Assembly: GCA_037903475.1 (NCBI GenBank)
Contig: JBAJFG010000024.1
Span: 806,001-870,000, forward strand
Source: Ancylostoma caninum
Lineage: Eukaryota; Nematoda; Chromadorea; Rhabditida; Ancylostomatidae
DNA: 64,000 bases
Reading direction: 5' to 3'
Positions 49,505-60,200 of this stretch are shown here, piece after piece; the first letter of the stretch is position 1, and every line of letters begins with the position of its first letter. The notes beneath the pieces are model-generated. The model was given only the letters and a program-made list of their open reading frames with translations, did not search any database and was not told the origin of the DNA. The position numbers and the translations under genes are program-made.

Positions 49505-50500
49505 TAACTGAACGATTCTCGTGAAATTACCTTGCTAGCGAAATCCCTTTTGTCTTTTCTGAGAGCTGGATGACCCAACTAAGCAGCTACAATGCCATGC
49601 TGACCTAGTTCTTGCGAAAACACTGTCCATTCAATATATGTATAATAACATGAGCATAACGGCGAAAGTGACTTGAAGGGCGGGTTCAAATTACGACGTA
49701 TGACGTGTGGTTTCTCTCATCAACTAATTATTTCTATAAAGAAAAATTACGTACGAACTAGTGAGACTAGCAAAATTCAAGTGAATCAGATTAACAAGTA
49801 GTGATTATGCAATTAAATGACTTGCGAACAACACGAGAGCACCGATTTGGCCCTCACACTATGCCGGGCAGACAAATGGGCACTTGAGTGTGAGTATACC
49901 ATAACTAGAAGATCTGGCAAGGCGGCGGGACGTTTTCTACTCAGTGGAGTGCAATCAGAAGTACTGAGTGAGCTAGTATTGACAACATAACGATTAGCTT
50001 TTATGGCTAGGCACGGGCAAACGCTTGGAAAAAGTTGACTTCTTCGGCGGTGGTCGTCGTGAGCACCTCGTTTCGTCGTCGTTCGTTGCTCCTTCACGGA
50101 TCGACGCCCCGCAGGAAGTCGTGCGACTACGCGACTCGCGTCACGCGGTTTTATCGGTGGCGCGACCGGCGTGTGATCCCTCAGAATCGAACTCCTACGT
50201 GGCAGCTTTCTGAGAAATACATAATTAAATAGATAAACAGAAAAAAAAAACGAATTTAAATCAAAATCCTGTGTACGCACCGCCCAAATTCACTGAGCCC
50301 TCCCTCATCTGGCTGGCTTCCGTAGCACTTCTCATTCCAGCAGCAGCATTCCAATCCTGTTGGCTGTGCCAGACGAGGGAGTGCGACGAAAATGATCCGT
50401 TGACGTCACTGCATACTGTTCGGTGTTAGTCTCGAGCCATGAGGCACTGACTAAATTGGCGCCTTTTTCCAAGCGTTATTTCTTTTCCTTAGCCCTCTAT
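49505..50500 (-). pseudogene. Broken duplicate of the mup-4 3' end
   Basis: The segment matches 56673-58175 in the same orientation, covering the last two mup-4 exons, the intron between them and the 3' flank. The last-exon copy (about 50215-50035) has an in-frame TAG five codons in (AAA GCT GCC ACG TAG) plus frameshifts. The penultimate-exon copy (about 50436-50285) begins like the original (ETNTEQYAVTSTDHFR) but shifts and stops, and its donor GTGAGT has become GTGAAT. It has no upstream exons or TM region. It is therefore a nonfunctional fragment from a segmental duplication about 7.2 kb away, with the TIMP-like gene now between the two copies. Confidence 0.9.
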
Positions 50501-51177
50501 CGTATTTCATTGCCTCTTCGAGGCGACTCAATTGGACAGCTATTGTATGTGATAACCCTGATGTCCCTTTGTCATTCTATCGACATCGCTCTACTTCATT
50601 CAGCCTCAGAAGGCACTCGCCAACCACTTCAAACGGTCATGAAATTTAGGTTCATCTCTACCCGAAACCGCCGTCTTTAAACTCAGCCTTTATTTACGTT
50701 TTGGACAGAAAGATCTAGAGCGAAATGATCTAGTTAGCAAGAGAGAAGAAAAACCGGCGTGAAACTTTTTTGGCAATCTAATAAAACCCAGTATGGTATA
50801 GTGTTCTTATCAGTGGCTAAACATGTGTTTCTCCTCACGGTTCCCATCACCGAGAGATATTCTTCGACTGTGAAAGGCCACAAGCGCGACAAGCAGATTT
50901 GGTTGATTCTTTTTGATGGGTAGAAAATCCAAAAATTCTTAATTCGAATTATTTCTGACAATCAATACTTCTAGACGGATGAAGCTCCTCTTTCTCCACC
51001 ATACGTGGTTCCAGCCAATCAAGTATAATGAAACACACAAAGTAAAGCGCCGTATTTTTGTGAAAAAGTGCCATGTTGCGTTGATTAAGTTATCTAAGCT
51101 CAAGATGGATCTGAAGAGTTCGATTGCTGCAAGAAATCTCATTACGGATCAGCAGGAACGCAGCCAGAACAGCATAA

Positions 51178-51348
51178 AACGTTGCGTAGTATGGATGATA
51201 GCATTTCCTCGCAATTTTTGCCATCCTCTTCTTAGTTCCTGCGATCCTTCCTACTTTGCTGCTAAGGGGAGGAAAGCTTGACCAGCATTTGAGAGGAGGA
51301 TGGCATTAATAGGGAGGAAATGTTTCCAGGTTTCATACTCGACGTGTC
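51178..51348. mobile_element. CGTCGAGTA-family MITE, copy 1 (diverged)
   Basis: The left end GGATGATAGCATTTCCTCGC and the right end (GGGAGGAAATGTTTCCAGGT... then ACTCGACGTGTCGCAC) form imperfect inverted repeats. The outer ACTCGACGT motif is shared with better-preserved copies at 53493 and 56003. Noncoding. Confidence 0.45.
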
Positions 51349-52485
51349 GCACTGTTTTCTGATGCATGGTCGCAAAAGGATTTGAAGAAATAACTCATTG
51401 CGGTGATGTGTTATGCAATTCCATGCTGTTTATCGTATAGTCTGCGAAAAGAATCCCATAACTGTGTTAGCTTGTCTTCTAAAATTTGAAAAGACAGAAA
51501 AGCTAGGCAGTTCTGTTGGATACGTCTGCGCCTTTCTTTTCAAATGTTTTTTTTCTTTCTGATATTTGGCCAACTGTTGGCTCAAAAACGAGAGGAGCTC
51601 CGCTCAGGCTTTCGACCGCCACGGCTAAAACTCGGATCAGATCGAAATTTTTCACGAATAGAGTTTGTTCCGATTTCAACAAACTATTGCGTACTAATGT
51701 ATTTCCTAAAAATAATTCTTTTCAGGAAAATAAAACTGAATAAGATCATTTGATTCCTTGTACTTCGACTATTTGTAACTGGCTATTGCATGTACCGGTA
51801 CATGTCCGATAAATAAATGAATGAAGTCTGTAAGCTCTTTTTCTATTCGTAGGGATGTTGTTCCCATTCTTCGTGCGTTCAGTTGGGGGCACAAAAGAAA
51901 ACTCATTTTTGAACACTGTTTTAACTTTTGCTCATGATCGAGAAGCTGTAGATGTAACTGAGACTATTCGAGGGATGTAGATGAAAAACTGAACATTGCT
52001 CGCCCGTTCCCCTGCTGCAGGAGTTTCACCTTGCTTTTTCATAGTATGAAAATGTTCAAATGTATGTGCCGCTCAACCGGTAACGACTACTGGAACTATA
52101 GAAAAATCATAAATTGAGACGCGGTCGTTTTTAGTACCAAGCGATCATCAGCCACGGATTGGTGGCATCGCCAGATTGTCCACTAAGAGGCTGCGGTGGG
52201 AGGGGGCACGTTCTTCGGAACAGCTGCAAAGCTATGTGCAACATGGGCCTCGGTTCTGATAAAATGGGTGAAAGATAAGAGGGCAACACCTCTTAATGTA
52301 TTGTGAATCAACCCAAAATCCACCCAGATCAGGAGCACGATTGGGCAAACTTGCATTATCGAATGAGTGATGCGGAGCCCATCATCAAACGGGGCAAGCA
52401 CTGGAGAATCAGAAATTATGATATGCAAAAGAACCGAAAAACACTTGTGTTCCTGACTTTGTGACACCATTCCCACTTTCAAAAT

Positions 52486-52491
52486 TTTATT
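52486..52491 (-). terminator. AATAAA signal overlapping the TIMP-like stop region
   Basis: On the minus strand AATAAA follows the TAA stop (52495-52493) by a single base. If used, the 3' UTR would be only about 15-25 bases, which is very short even for a nematode. No other AATAAA was noted close downstream. Confidence 0.5.
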
Positions 52492-52492
52492 C

Positions 52493-54510
52493 TTACTCTT
52501 CTGTTTGCTCATCATCTGTCACACCGCTCTCATCTTTTTCGTTGCATTTCTCCGGGTACCACATGAGTTCCAACAAAATGTTATATTCTTCTGATGTGAG
52601 GTCGGACAATTTCATCAGGTAGTCACAGCTAGTAAAGGAGAATACGCCATTTTTTACCACTTTGCCTGCAAGTACGATTTAAAGAACATTTGTCAATAGC
52701 TAAATCTACAGTACATCGGACTCCGGTTCGCATCGGAGATGACCTGCGACGGTCAGATACAAAATAGGAACGACGCGTCGTGTCTGTGTTCATAGACGGA
52801 AGGTGCACGATCTTGCATAACATGTTTCGACCATTAATTAAAAATTGAAGTTGTAATCAATGTTTTCTCTGGAAATCCGGCAATTTCAAGACGGAAGAGG
52901 CGAGACGCATAGCAAGAGCGCCGAAATAAAGCTAAAACGATTGAGAAGTCGGCAATGTTTGGGTAGATTAATTTGTCGGTGTCTGACGTTGCGTCGCAAC
53001 CACTAGCGGCTCTGATGTGGCGTCGGGCTCTGACGCCGGTTCATAGGCAAATCGTTGCGATCAGGTACAGTCGCTGCCATGGCAGACTGAAGCGTCGGAT
53101 TTCGGCGAAGATCGACAGGCACCTCCTGTTCTCCGATCGGATCGGACTTCGACGCACTATGAACTGTGAATATAGCTAATAGCGACAATTATTCATAGTC
53201 GTACCTGTCAAAAAATACTCCATGTTTTCCGTAAGCCCAGGCACACCGCAGAGGTCCTCCCTCTTTGGCGTGGTGAGAAGAGCTTCGCGAAGGCGAGGAC
53301 CCTAAAACAGTGGCAGCATCACGCAACAATCGCGACACCGTGAAGGAGCAACAAATGCGAGCTACGCACCTTCCAAGTACGCATGGGCCATATCTTGTAA
53401 CTCCATTGTGCATGATTTACCGACATCACTTTTGCCAGAATCGCTAGAGAAACGCTGATAAATGTGCGCTAGGAACACAGCTCGAAAAGCACAATGCGTC
53501 GAGTAGAAACTCTAACATCATCTCCTCACTGTTGCTGCAATCCTTACTTCAATGCCTGCGATCGTTCAACACTTGCTGATAAACGGACAAAAGCTTGAGC
53601 AGCAACCGAGGAAGGGATGACAAGAACTGGGAGGAGGTGCTGTTGGAGTTTCTACTCGACGTATTACGCTCGCGCTACGCGCTGCTACCGCACGTTCATC
53701 GAACAAGGTTCTTGAACTCATTCCGGTTTTATCCTAACTACTCAGTCTTGCATTAATACTGTTTATGATAGACCATTGTCATATGTGTTGCTTGCCATAA
53801 ATTACGTAGAGCAGTCGTGCCGACCCCCAAATCTTGCAGATCTATAGATGAGCTCCTAATATTGTGGCTGTAATAAAAAAATTGAAAACGAATAGCGGAA
53901 AAGATCATGCTCAGGTTGCTGCTTTATCCCCGAAAAAGGTACAGCTCTTTCGGCGTTTGCATTTGCAGCAACGTTGGTTATACTGCGGATCGATCGTGGA
54001 CCAGCGACAGCGGCGACGGTGTGAGTGTCGAGCTGTCCACAATCGATATGCAATCTTGCTATAGGAGTGCCGCTTGCCTCAACCCTGTCAATCAATTTTG
54101 TACTACATGAGACCGCCCATCTGCTTCGTTGTATGGCACCACGCACGCGAAGCGGTAGACCAGCTGGGCTGTGTGGTTGCCTGGCGTTGCTGGTACTGAT
54201 GTGACACAAGCATTCCGGAATGAAAAAGCACAAAGAAAAGCGGTGGAACGTGTAAGAAAGCATCAATACCGGCAACGCCAGATGAGCACACAGATCAGTA
54301 GCTAGACGGTATTCTGTGCCGCAGAAAATGGTAGACCGGCACTATAATTTGGTCTCGTAGAATGCGGCAGGATCCTGCTTCATAATAGAAGGCAGAAAGC
54401 TCACCAAAATCTGATTTGCAAACAGCTTCCTTCACTGTCTGATACGGTTTGCAAGAGCATGCGGCATGCGCAGATGTGAGGCATGCAATGAAAACTAGGA
54501 GCGAAATCAT
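52493..54510 (-). CDS. TIMP-like secreted metalloproteinase inhibitor (NTR domain)
   Basis: Four exons join in phase to 149 aa: 54510-54405, 53443-53370, 53301-53205, 52665-52493, all GT-AG. Residues 1-17 are a signal peptide ending AHAA, so the mature protein would start at Cys18 in the CSC motif, whose N-terminal Cys chelates the catalytic zinc in TIMPs. The six cysteines of a TIMP N-domain are present: C18, C20, C31, C78, C106 and C133. Other family marks are ILAKVMSV (37-44), LCGVPGL...EYFLTG (77-93) and FTSCDYL. There is no C-terminal TIMP domain, as in nematode TIMP-like proteins (about 150 aa; C. elegans cri-2 and timp-1 type). The acidic tail is EKDESGVTDDEQTEE. The likely role is extracellular control of metalloproteinases; in hookworms related proteins are secreted. 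Orthology to cri-2 or timp-1 is undecided. Confidence 0.88.
53493..53668. mobile_element. CGTCGAGTA-family MITE, copy 2, in TIMP-like intron 1
   Basis: The left end GCGTCGAGTAGAAACTCTAA then CATCATCTCCTC is matched inverted by GAGGAGGTGCTGTTGGAGTT then TCTACTCGACGTAT on the right. The unit of about 175 bp is noncoding and sits inside intron 1 of the TIMP-like gene, 50 bases upstream of exon 2. Confidence 0.7.
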
Positions 54511-54541
54511 GGCTTCAGAGGACCTTTGGCACCCCGCTAGA

Positions 54542-54551
54542 CCTGAAATAG
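54542..54551 (-). promoter_or_regulatory. Acceptor upstream of TIMP-like ATG, possible SL site
   Basis: The minus strand reads ACTATTTCAG followed by GTCTAGC, 32 bases before the ATG at 54510. The strong acceptor so close to the start is typical of spliced-leader trans-splicing in nematodes; a noncoding upstream exon is the alternative. Confidence 0.5.
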
Positions 54552-54636
54552 TTCTAAATTCATTACAGAGATCAAATAGCAGTAATTGCCACCGTGCAAA
54601 CTTGACACAAGCGTTCAGGGGTAAACTTCATCTATT

Positions 54637-54681
54637 GCAAACAACAACTATTGCATTGAGTTTGCAATAGTTGTTGTTTGC
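54637..54681. repeat. Perfect 19-bp hairpin upstream of the TIMP-like gene
   Basis: GCAAACAACAACTATTGCA at 54637-54655 is followed by a 7-base loop and its exact complement at 54663-54681. It lies about 130 bases upstream of the TIMP-like start. It could be a regulatory hairpin, a small foldback or the trace of an excised element. It is too short for a canonical microRNA precursor. Confidence 0.8.
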
Positions 54682-54749
54682 GGAACAGACATGTTTTTTT
54701 TCCAAAAATTCTGGCGAAAGCTTTAGCTATCATATTTCGCTGGTGTATA

Positions 54750-54934
54750 TCATCGTGAGGGAAAACGGGGCGGAGACTTCCTGCCCATACTCGTCCCCGG
54801 TCGCGTTCAAATTTTGCAAAGTCAAGTGTAGTAGAATCGCGCGCAAAGGGAACGAATCAACCGATCTGGGCGGGAGCAGAATTTGAACGAACCAATCGCA
54901 AAATCGTATCAAGCCCCGTTTTCCCTCACGATGT
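54750..54934. mobile_element. TA-flanked mariner-type MITE
   Basis: Perfect 21-bp inverted ends, CATCGTGAGGGAAAACGGGG C at 54751-54771 and the complement at 54913-54933, each extended by one base and flanked by TA (54748-54749 and 54935-54936). The 185-bp element has no coding capacity. TA target duplication points to the Tc1/mariner superfamily. The intact ends suggest a recent insertion. Confidence 0.8.
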
Positions 54935-55000
54935 TACATACCCATATCTCGCGATTTTGAGTAGGCCTGATTGTGTGTAAAATAGCACTCTGCAACATCC

Positions 55001-56002
55001 TTGTCTGCGAAATTTTTTCGATGGCAATCAATTTTGGGAGCTGCATTGCAAGTGCTGCGTGAGTCAGCAGCAGTCAAAATTTATGCACAATGCCGATCTC
55101 GTCCGCGCAGTGGTTGCGCAGGGTGCTATCCTTTACATGACACAGCAGCCGAAGGAGAGCGAGAAAATGAGAGGTATAGAAATCTCTCTGTGAAGGATGA
55201 GATCGGCCCACAACAAAAGGAAAAACGAAGTGAAGTATTGCTGGGTCGGATGCAAGCACGGTTGCTGACAGGCTCTGCTGCACTAGAAAGTGGAAGCAGG
55301 AATTGTTGATAATCAAGTGGCATCCAACCCTTATAAATGACTCGCAGAACCAACAAGCAATTAGAACAAGATTTCAAAACAATATCTAACTAAACATTAT
55401 CCCTTTCATATTCAATTGAAACAGATGAGTAAATGTTCTTCCCTATTAATTTAGTACATGGGGCCAGCGCACAACGGCGTGGTGAGACAACAGAGCAGTT
55501 CAGAAAAAGATTTTTGTTTTTCTTTCATCTGGTACATTGTCATATAGTGGAAAATTCACAGTCTGTGCTGTGCAAACTAGCTTATCCCATCCAATAAGGC
55601 CGAAATTTAGATTTGCTTTGTTGTAGTGTCGCAGCCACATCTCGTTATCATCCTAGAAAATCGAAATAAAAGAACAAGCAATTAATTATCAGTTGTACGC
55701 TTGGGATACACCTGTGATCATAGCGTTAATTTTGAAGCAGTAGCGTCGTATACTGAAATGAATTACACAATTAATCGGTCATATTGAAGAAGCACGAATT
55801 AGAAGCTTGAAACTCAACGAAGTAAACTGAATGAGGTCTCAACGCATGTTTAGCGACGGTGAGCTGACTATACATCAGAATGCTTGTCTTTTGGATTGGA
55901 ATCTTTCCTCCGCATCACTCCATGCTGTGTGGACACATCTAGTGGGTTGCTACTCACTTTGATGAATGAGCACTGGGACCTCAGCCTAAAGAGCTTAGCA
56001 TT
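55001..56002. other. Stretch without recognised gene
   Basis: Two frames are open around 55001-55377 on opposite strands, but neither shows homology or convincing splice sites. No other structure was recognised. Confidence 0.35.
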
Positions 56003-56178
56003 ATATTACGTGGAGTGAATAGCCTTGCAGCATCTCCTCCCCGTTGCTGGCTTCCCCCTTTCAATTTCTACTCAATCTTTGGCCTATTAAGCAGTGCTCG
56101 GTGAACGATAGCAGAAATTGAGGGGTGGATGGCAGCAACCGAGAGGAGATGCTGCTAGGATTCACACGCGACGTATAA
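56003..56178. mobile_element. CGTCGAGTA-family MITE, copy 3
   Basis: The left end TTACGTGGAGTGAATAGCCT then TGCAGCATCTCCTCCCCGTT is matched inverted by AACCGAGAGGAGATGCTGCT then AGGATTCACACGCGACGTAT. Inner inverted motifs TTTCAATTTCTACT and AGCAGAAATTGAGGGG also pair. Noncoding; related to the copies at 51178 and 53493. Confidence 0.65.
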
Positions 56179-57231
56179 TGCTTTTCAGGCTGCGTCCTGC
56201 ACAGTTATCAGAGTAACGAGGTGTGCAGTGTGCGGAGCCTCCATAGCTACTTTAGTCTCTCGGTCGTTCCATTGTATTAGCGGAACAGCCGGGCAGTGCC
56301 ACAAAAACTGCGACAATGGATGAGGTGTCCTAGAGTCTTTAGACTGCAGTTCAAAAGTCTGACTCCAGGAGATATGCAATTTTCTAGATGGACTAAGATA
56401 TTGGAACACGGTTCTGGCAATTCATAGGTGTTCAATATCATGACTTATAATAATGGGCTTTCTTTGTGTGTCACGTGTGCGTTTCTGTGTGTGTGAAACA
56501 TAATTCAGGGGGCGTGGCCTAGAGTGCGTACACAACCGATCCACCGTTAGCTGAGATACCTAAGGAGTGCACCGGCGTTGAAAAGAAGGGAAACGTCAGG
56601 AGTCGGGTCCAACGTTGTGATAAGGGTGCGCCGGCGCCCAGAAGTGGAGAAACGCATAGATTTTCGATGGTTAACTTAACGATTCTCGTGAAATTGCCTT
56701 GCTAGCAAATTTACTTTTGTTCTCCCTGAAAGAGATGACACAAATAAGCAGCTACCATGTCGTGCTAATCTAGTTTCTGTGAAAACTCTTCATTCAATAT
56801 ATAATAACATGAGCATAATGGCGAAAGTGACTTGAAGGGCAGGTTCAAATTACGACGTATGACGTATGGTTTCTAACCAGCTTTCACTCTCATCAACTAA
56901 TTATTTCTATGAAGAAAAATTACTTACAAACTAGTGAAACTAGCAAAATTCAAGTGAATCAGATCAACAAGTAGTGATTAAGCATTAAATGACTGGCGAA
57001 CAACACGAGAGCACCGATTTGGCAGTTACAGTATGCCGGGCAGAGTTGTATGACGGATAAATAGCAGTTACAATTGGGCACTTGAGTGTGAATATACCGT
57101 AATTGAAAGATCTGGCAAGGTGTCGCGGGGCGGGGGCGTTTTCTACACAGTGGAATGCAATCAGAAGTACTGAGTGAGCTAGTATTGGCAGCGTAACGAT
57201 GAGCGTTTATGGCTAGGCACAGGGCAAATGC

Positions 57232-60200
57232 TTAGAAATAGTTGACTTCTTCGGCGGTGGTCGTCGTGAGCACCTCGTTTCGTCGTCGTTCGGTGCCCGT
57301 TCGTGGATCGACGCCCGGCAGGAAGTCATGCGACTGCGCGACTCGTGTCACGCGGTCGTACGTGGCACGACCGGCATCTGATCCCTCAGAATCGGACTCG
57401 TACATGGCAGCATGCTGAAAAATACATATTTAAATAGGTAAACAGAAAAAAACGGATTTACATATTGCGGACCGAGCACATTTTCGCACGGCGAATGCGC
57501 GTGGCCAATCGATATTTTTTGGCCGCGCGGCGTGATGCACCATGTGCATCATTTGGGTACACAGGAACGATTTTTTCAATGCGAGTAGTACATTTCGCGT
57601 TTTTCGCGTGTTTTTTCTTTGTCGTTTGTAACGTAAACATTGTCCATTAATCCGCATTTCAGTGATAGTTTTCCAAATTGTCAAAACGTTGCGACATGAA
57701 TCCGTATTTTTCAGTTCTTTTGGTACTTCTGCTGAAGTGAGAGCTCTGATGGGGGCTCCATCCGATATTTTGTTCTCTGTTTTCTATACTGTAGTTGTGT
57801 GAAAGGGACGTCGAAAAAAGTGCAATTTTCAGCACACGGGAATAGTGTGATGCACCATGTGCATCACTTGGTCACACGGGGACGTAGGGCCGTGATGTAC
57901 CATGTGCATCACATTGTCCGCAATCTGTTAAAATTAATATCCTAGGTATACATAGCGCCCAAACTCACTGAGCTCTCCCTCATATGGCCGGCTCCCATAG
58001 CGCTTCCCATACCAACAACGGCAGCGCCAGTAGCAGCGCCAGCCGACGAAGCGTGACGGAAGTGATCCGACGACGTCACTGCGTACTGTTCGGTGTCAGT
58101 CTCAAGCGGGCCATGAGATACTGTCTAGAATAACAGCTTCAGCGAGCTTTATTTCCTTTTCTCTAGCCTCCTATCCTTACTCACCTGACTCTGGCTAACA
58201 ACATTGCCCATCTCATCCCGCACCGTGGTGGTGCGGATCTCACGGGTGGTCACATCGGTGGTGACCCGCCGTTCGATCTCCTCCAAAGATCCCTCCGATG
58301 ACAGTGACGCACCGTCGTCCAGGTATGCTCCAAGGACGGCGGCGTTGTCGTGACCCATCATTTCCTCCTGGAGCAGTTAGTTACTAATTGCTACTACGCC
58401 CTGAGGTGACAACGTTACTCACTGCCCCTGCTGCCCCATATCCTGGCTTCAGTTTGGCGCGAGGAATCGTGTAGTAGTCGGATCCAAGGATTTCACGACC
58501 GCTTGCACTGCCTTCACTGACGCCGCGAGCTCCGAAGCAGCTAAAACACACCAGTAGAGGATGAAATCAAGGAGATGACTTCCGAGGCTTTAAATTCTTC
58601 GGATTTGACCTTGAGGCAAATGATAATTAAGGAAATATGTTATTAGCTCATGAAATTGCAAGAAACCCTAATAATTCATTCCTTACCGGCATCTAGCACA
58701 GAGATATAAGCAGCAGAGTAGAGTGAGCAGAAGGAACAACAGGGCCAGGATGGTCATCAGAATCAAACCAGCGTTAGATGGAGCAACCTGAAAAGCAGCA
58801 GCGATTGCGAACATTTGTGACAGTTTGCAGTAGTTGCTCACCTCACAGAACTGCCCCGAATAACCATCGACACAAGCACAAGTGACGTTGTTCGTGACAC
58901 TGTCATGAATACAGTCACCATGTCCATTGCACAGACCGCACAACAACGCAGCACATACTCGTCCCGGTTCAGATGGATTTCCGTCGGTATATCTAAATTC
59001 GGGAACATGGATTAGCATTAAAAAATCTTAGGAAACAAATTTACCCGTCAGGACAGCGGCAGTCGTAGCCAAGTTTGGTGTCCGTGCAAATGGCTGCTGC
59101 GCTGCAGTTGTGCAGTCCAAGGGCGCATTCGTTGACGTCGCTGTGACGCATGCAGATCGCATCGCCAAGACCAGCCTATAACGATACTTCTTATGCAACA
59201 TAATTCGCTAGTATCCGCTCAGAAAGCCACAGCCGCTTTGGAGCCTACATAGTACAGGTTGATTATCGAACCTTGGTTGAACGATCTGACTATTCGAATT
59301 TTTCAAGCTCTCAAGGCATTCGAACATTCAAATAGTTAGATTTCGAACTATTTACTAATGCACATGATCCAGTGAATACAATGTGAGCAAACATATAGTT
59401 CGCTAGCTCAGAGAGGGCCGATGGAGTGACTTTGTCTGCAGTTACGGTCGTAATTGCAGACAGAGTCAGTCCATCGCCCTCTCTGAGCTAGCAGAGTATA
59501 TGTGGCCATCATTAGAATATCGATTTTTCCTACTTTTGATGTTACCCGTTTTTTTTCCATTTTTACAATCCATACAATAATTACAAAGACTGAATCATCC
59601 AGTGCCCCAAAAACTGAGGCTAAATCTAGGAAAGGCACCAACAAAACACTGAACTGCAGGGTTCCGTTAATCACTCGCTATAAGCGCAACAATAATTTAT
59701 GGGTGACCTCTGGAATTGCCTGAAAACCCACAGATTCTAAAGAAGTACTACTCGGTAGGAGGTTTTAGGTAATAGTACGAATGATTTTGAAAAGAAAAAA
59801 TAATTGTTCGACTACAAATGAATAACGAGCTTACCTCTGATAACCGATCAGATTTCCGTAGATCAACAAAACCAGCGTTACAGTCGCATTTTGCCTAAAT
59901 TATGGAAATATTTAAGGGACAATGATGAAAACCTCGTCCCAATTTTGGTTTGTATAGCATAAATCTCGAGTATTCGAAATTCACTCGAATCTGTGGCCCA
60001 CCTGGTCGCCAACATTCTTGCAAGTGGAGTTCAACGGGCAGAAGTGGACATCCGAGCAGTAGTCAATTGTACAAACTGATCCTGGGACAGCTCCTTGGGA
60101 GGCAGCGTTTACGTACGGTGCGACACACTCGCATCTGGAAAATGAGAATTCTCTAGCGTTCCGATGCCATACTCTTGGTTTCTATTTCTGTCTACCTATA

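Larger units (their letters stand above)
49150..51830. repeat. Inverted pair of a ~260-bp repeat, 2.1 kb apart
   Basis: The block at about 49150-49420 recurs inverted at about 51570-51830. Shared landmarks are the TATTGCATGTAC...GTACATGTCCGATAAATAAAT end, the AGTTTGTTGAAATCGGAACA stretch and GTCGAAAGCCTGAGCGGAGC. These are either the long ends of one element or two insertions of the same repeat in opposite orientation. The truncated mup-4 copy lies between them. No transposase was seen. Confidence 0.7.

Noticed and set aside
53003..53188. Minus-strand frame following TIMP-like exon 3
   Set aside because: Using it would need a 29-base intron and would replace the true last exon. Exon 4 at 52665-52493 supplies the two missing cysteines in the correct phase.
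53856..54275. 139-aa minus-strand frame containing RLHIDCGQLDTHT
   Set aside because: It first looked like part of the TIMP domain, but it lies in intron 1 and does not fit the phase. The real exons 2-4 supply every TIMP cysteine.
54637..54681. MicroRNA precursor
   Set aside because: A 19-bp stem with a 7-base loop is too short for a normal precursor. Kept only as a hairpin.
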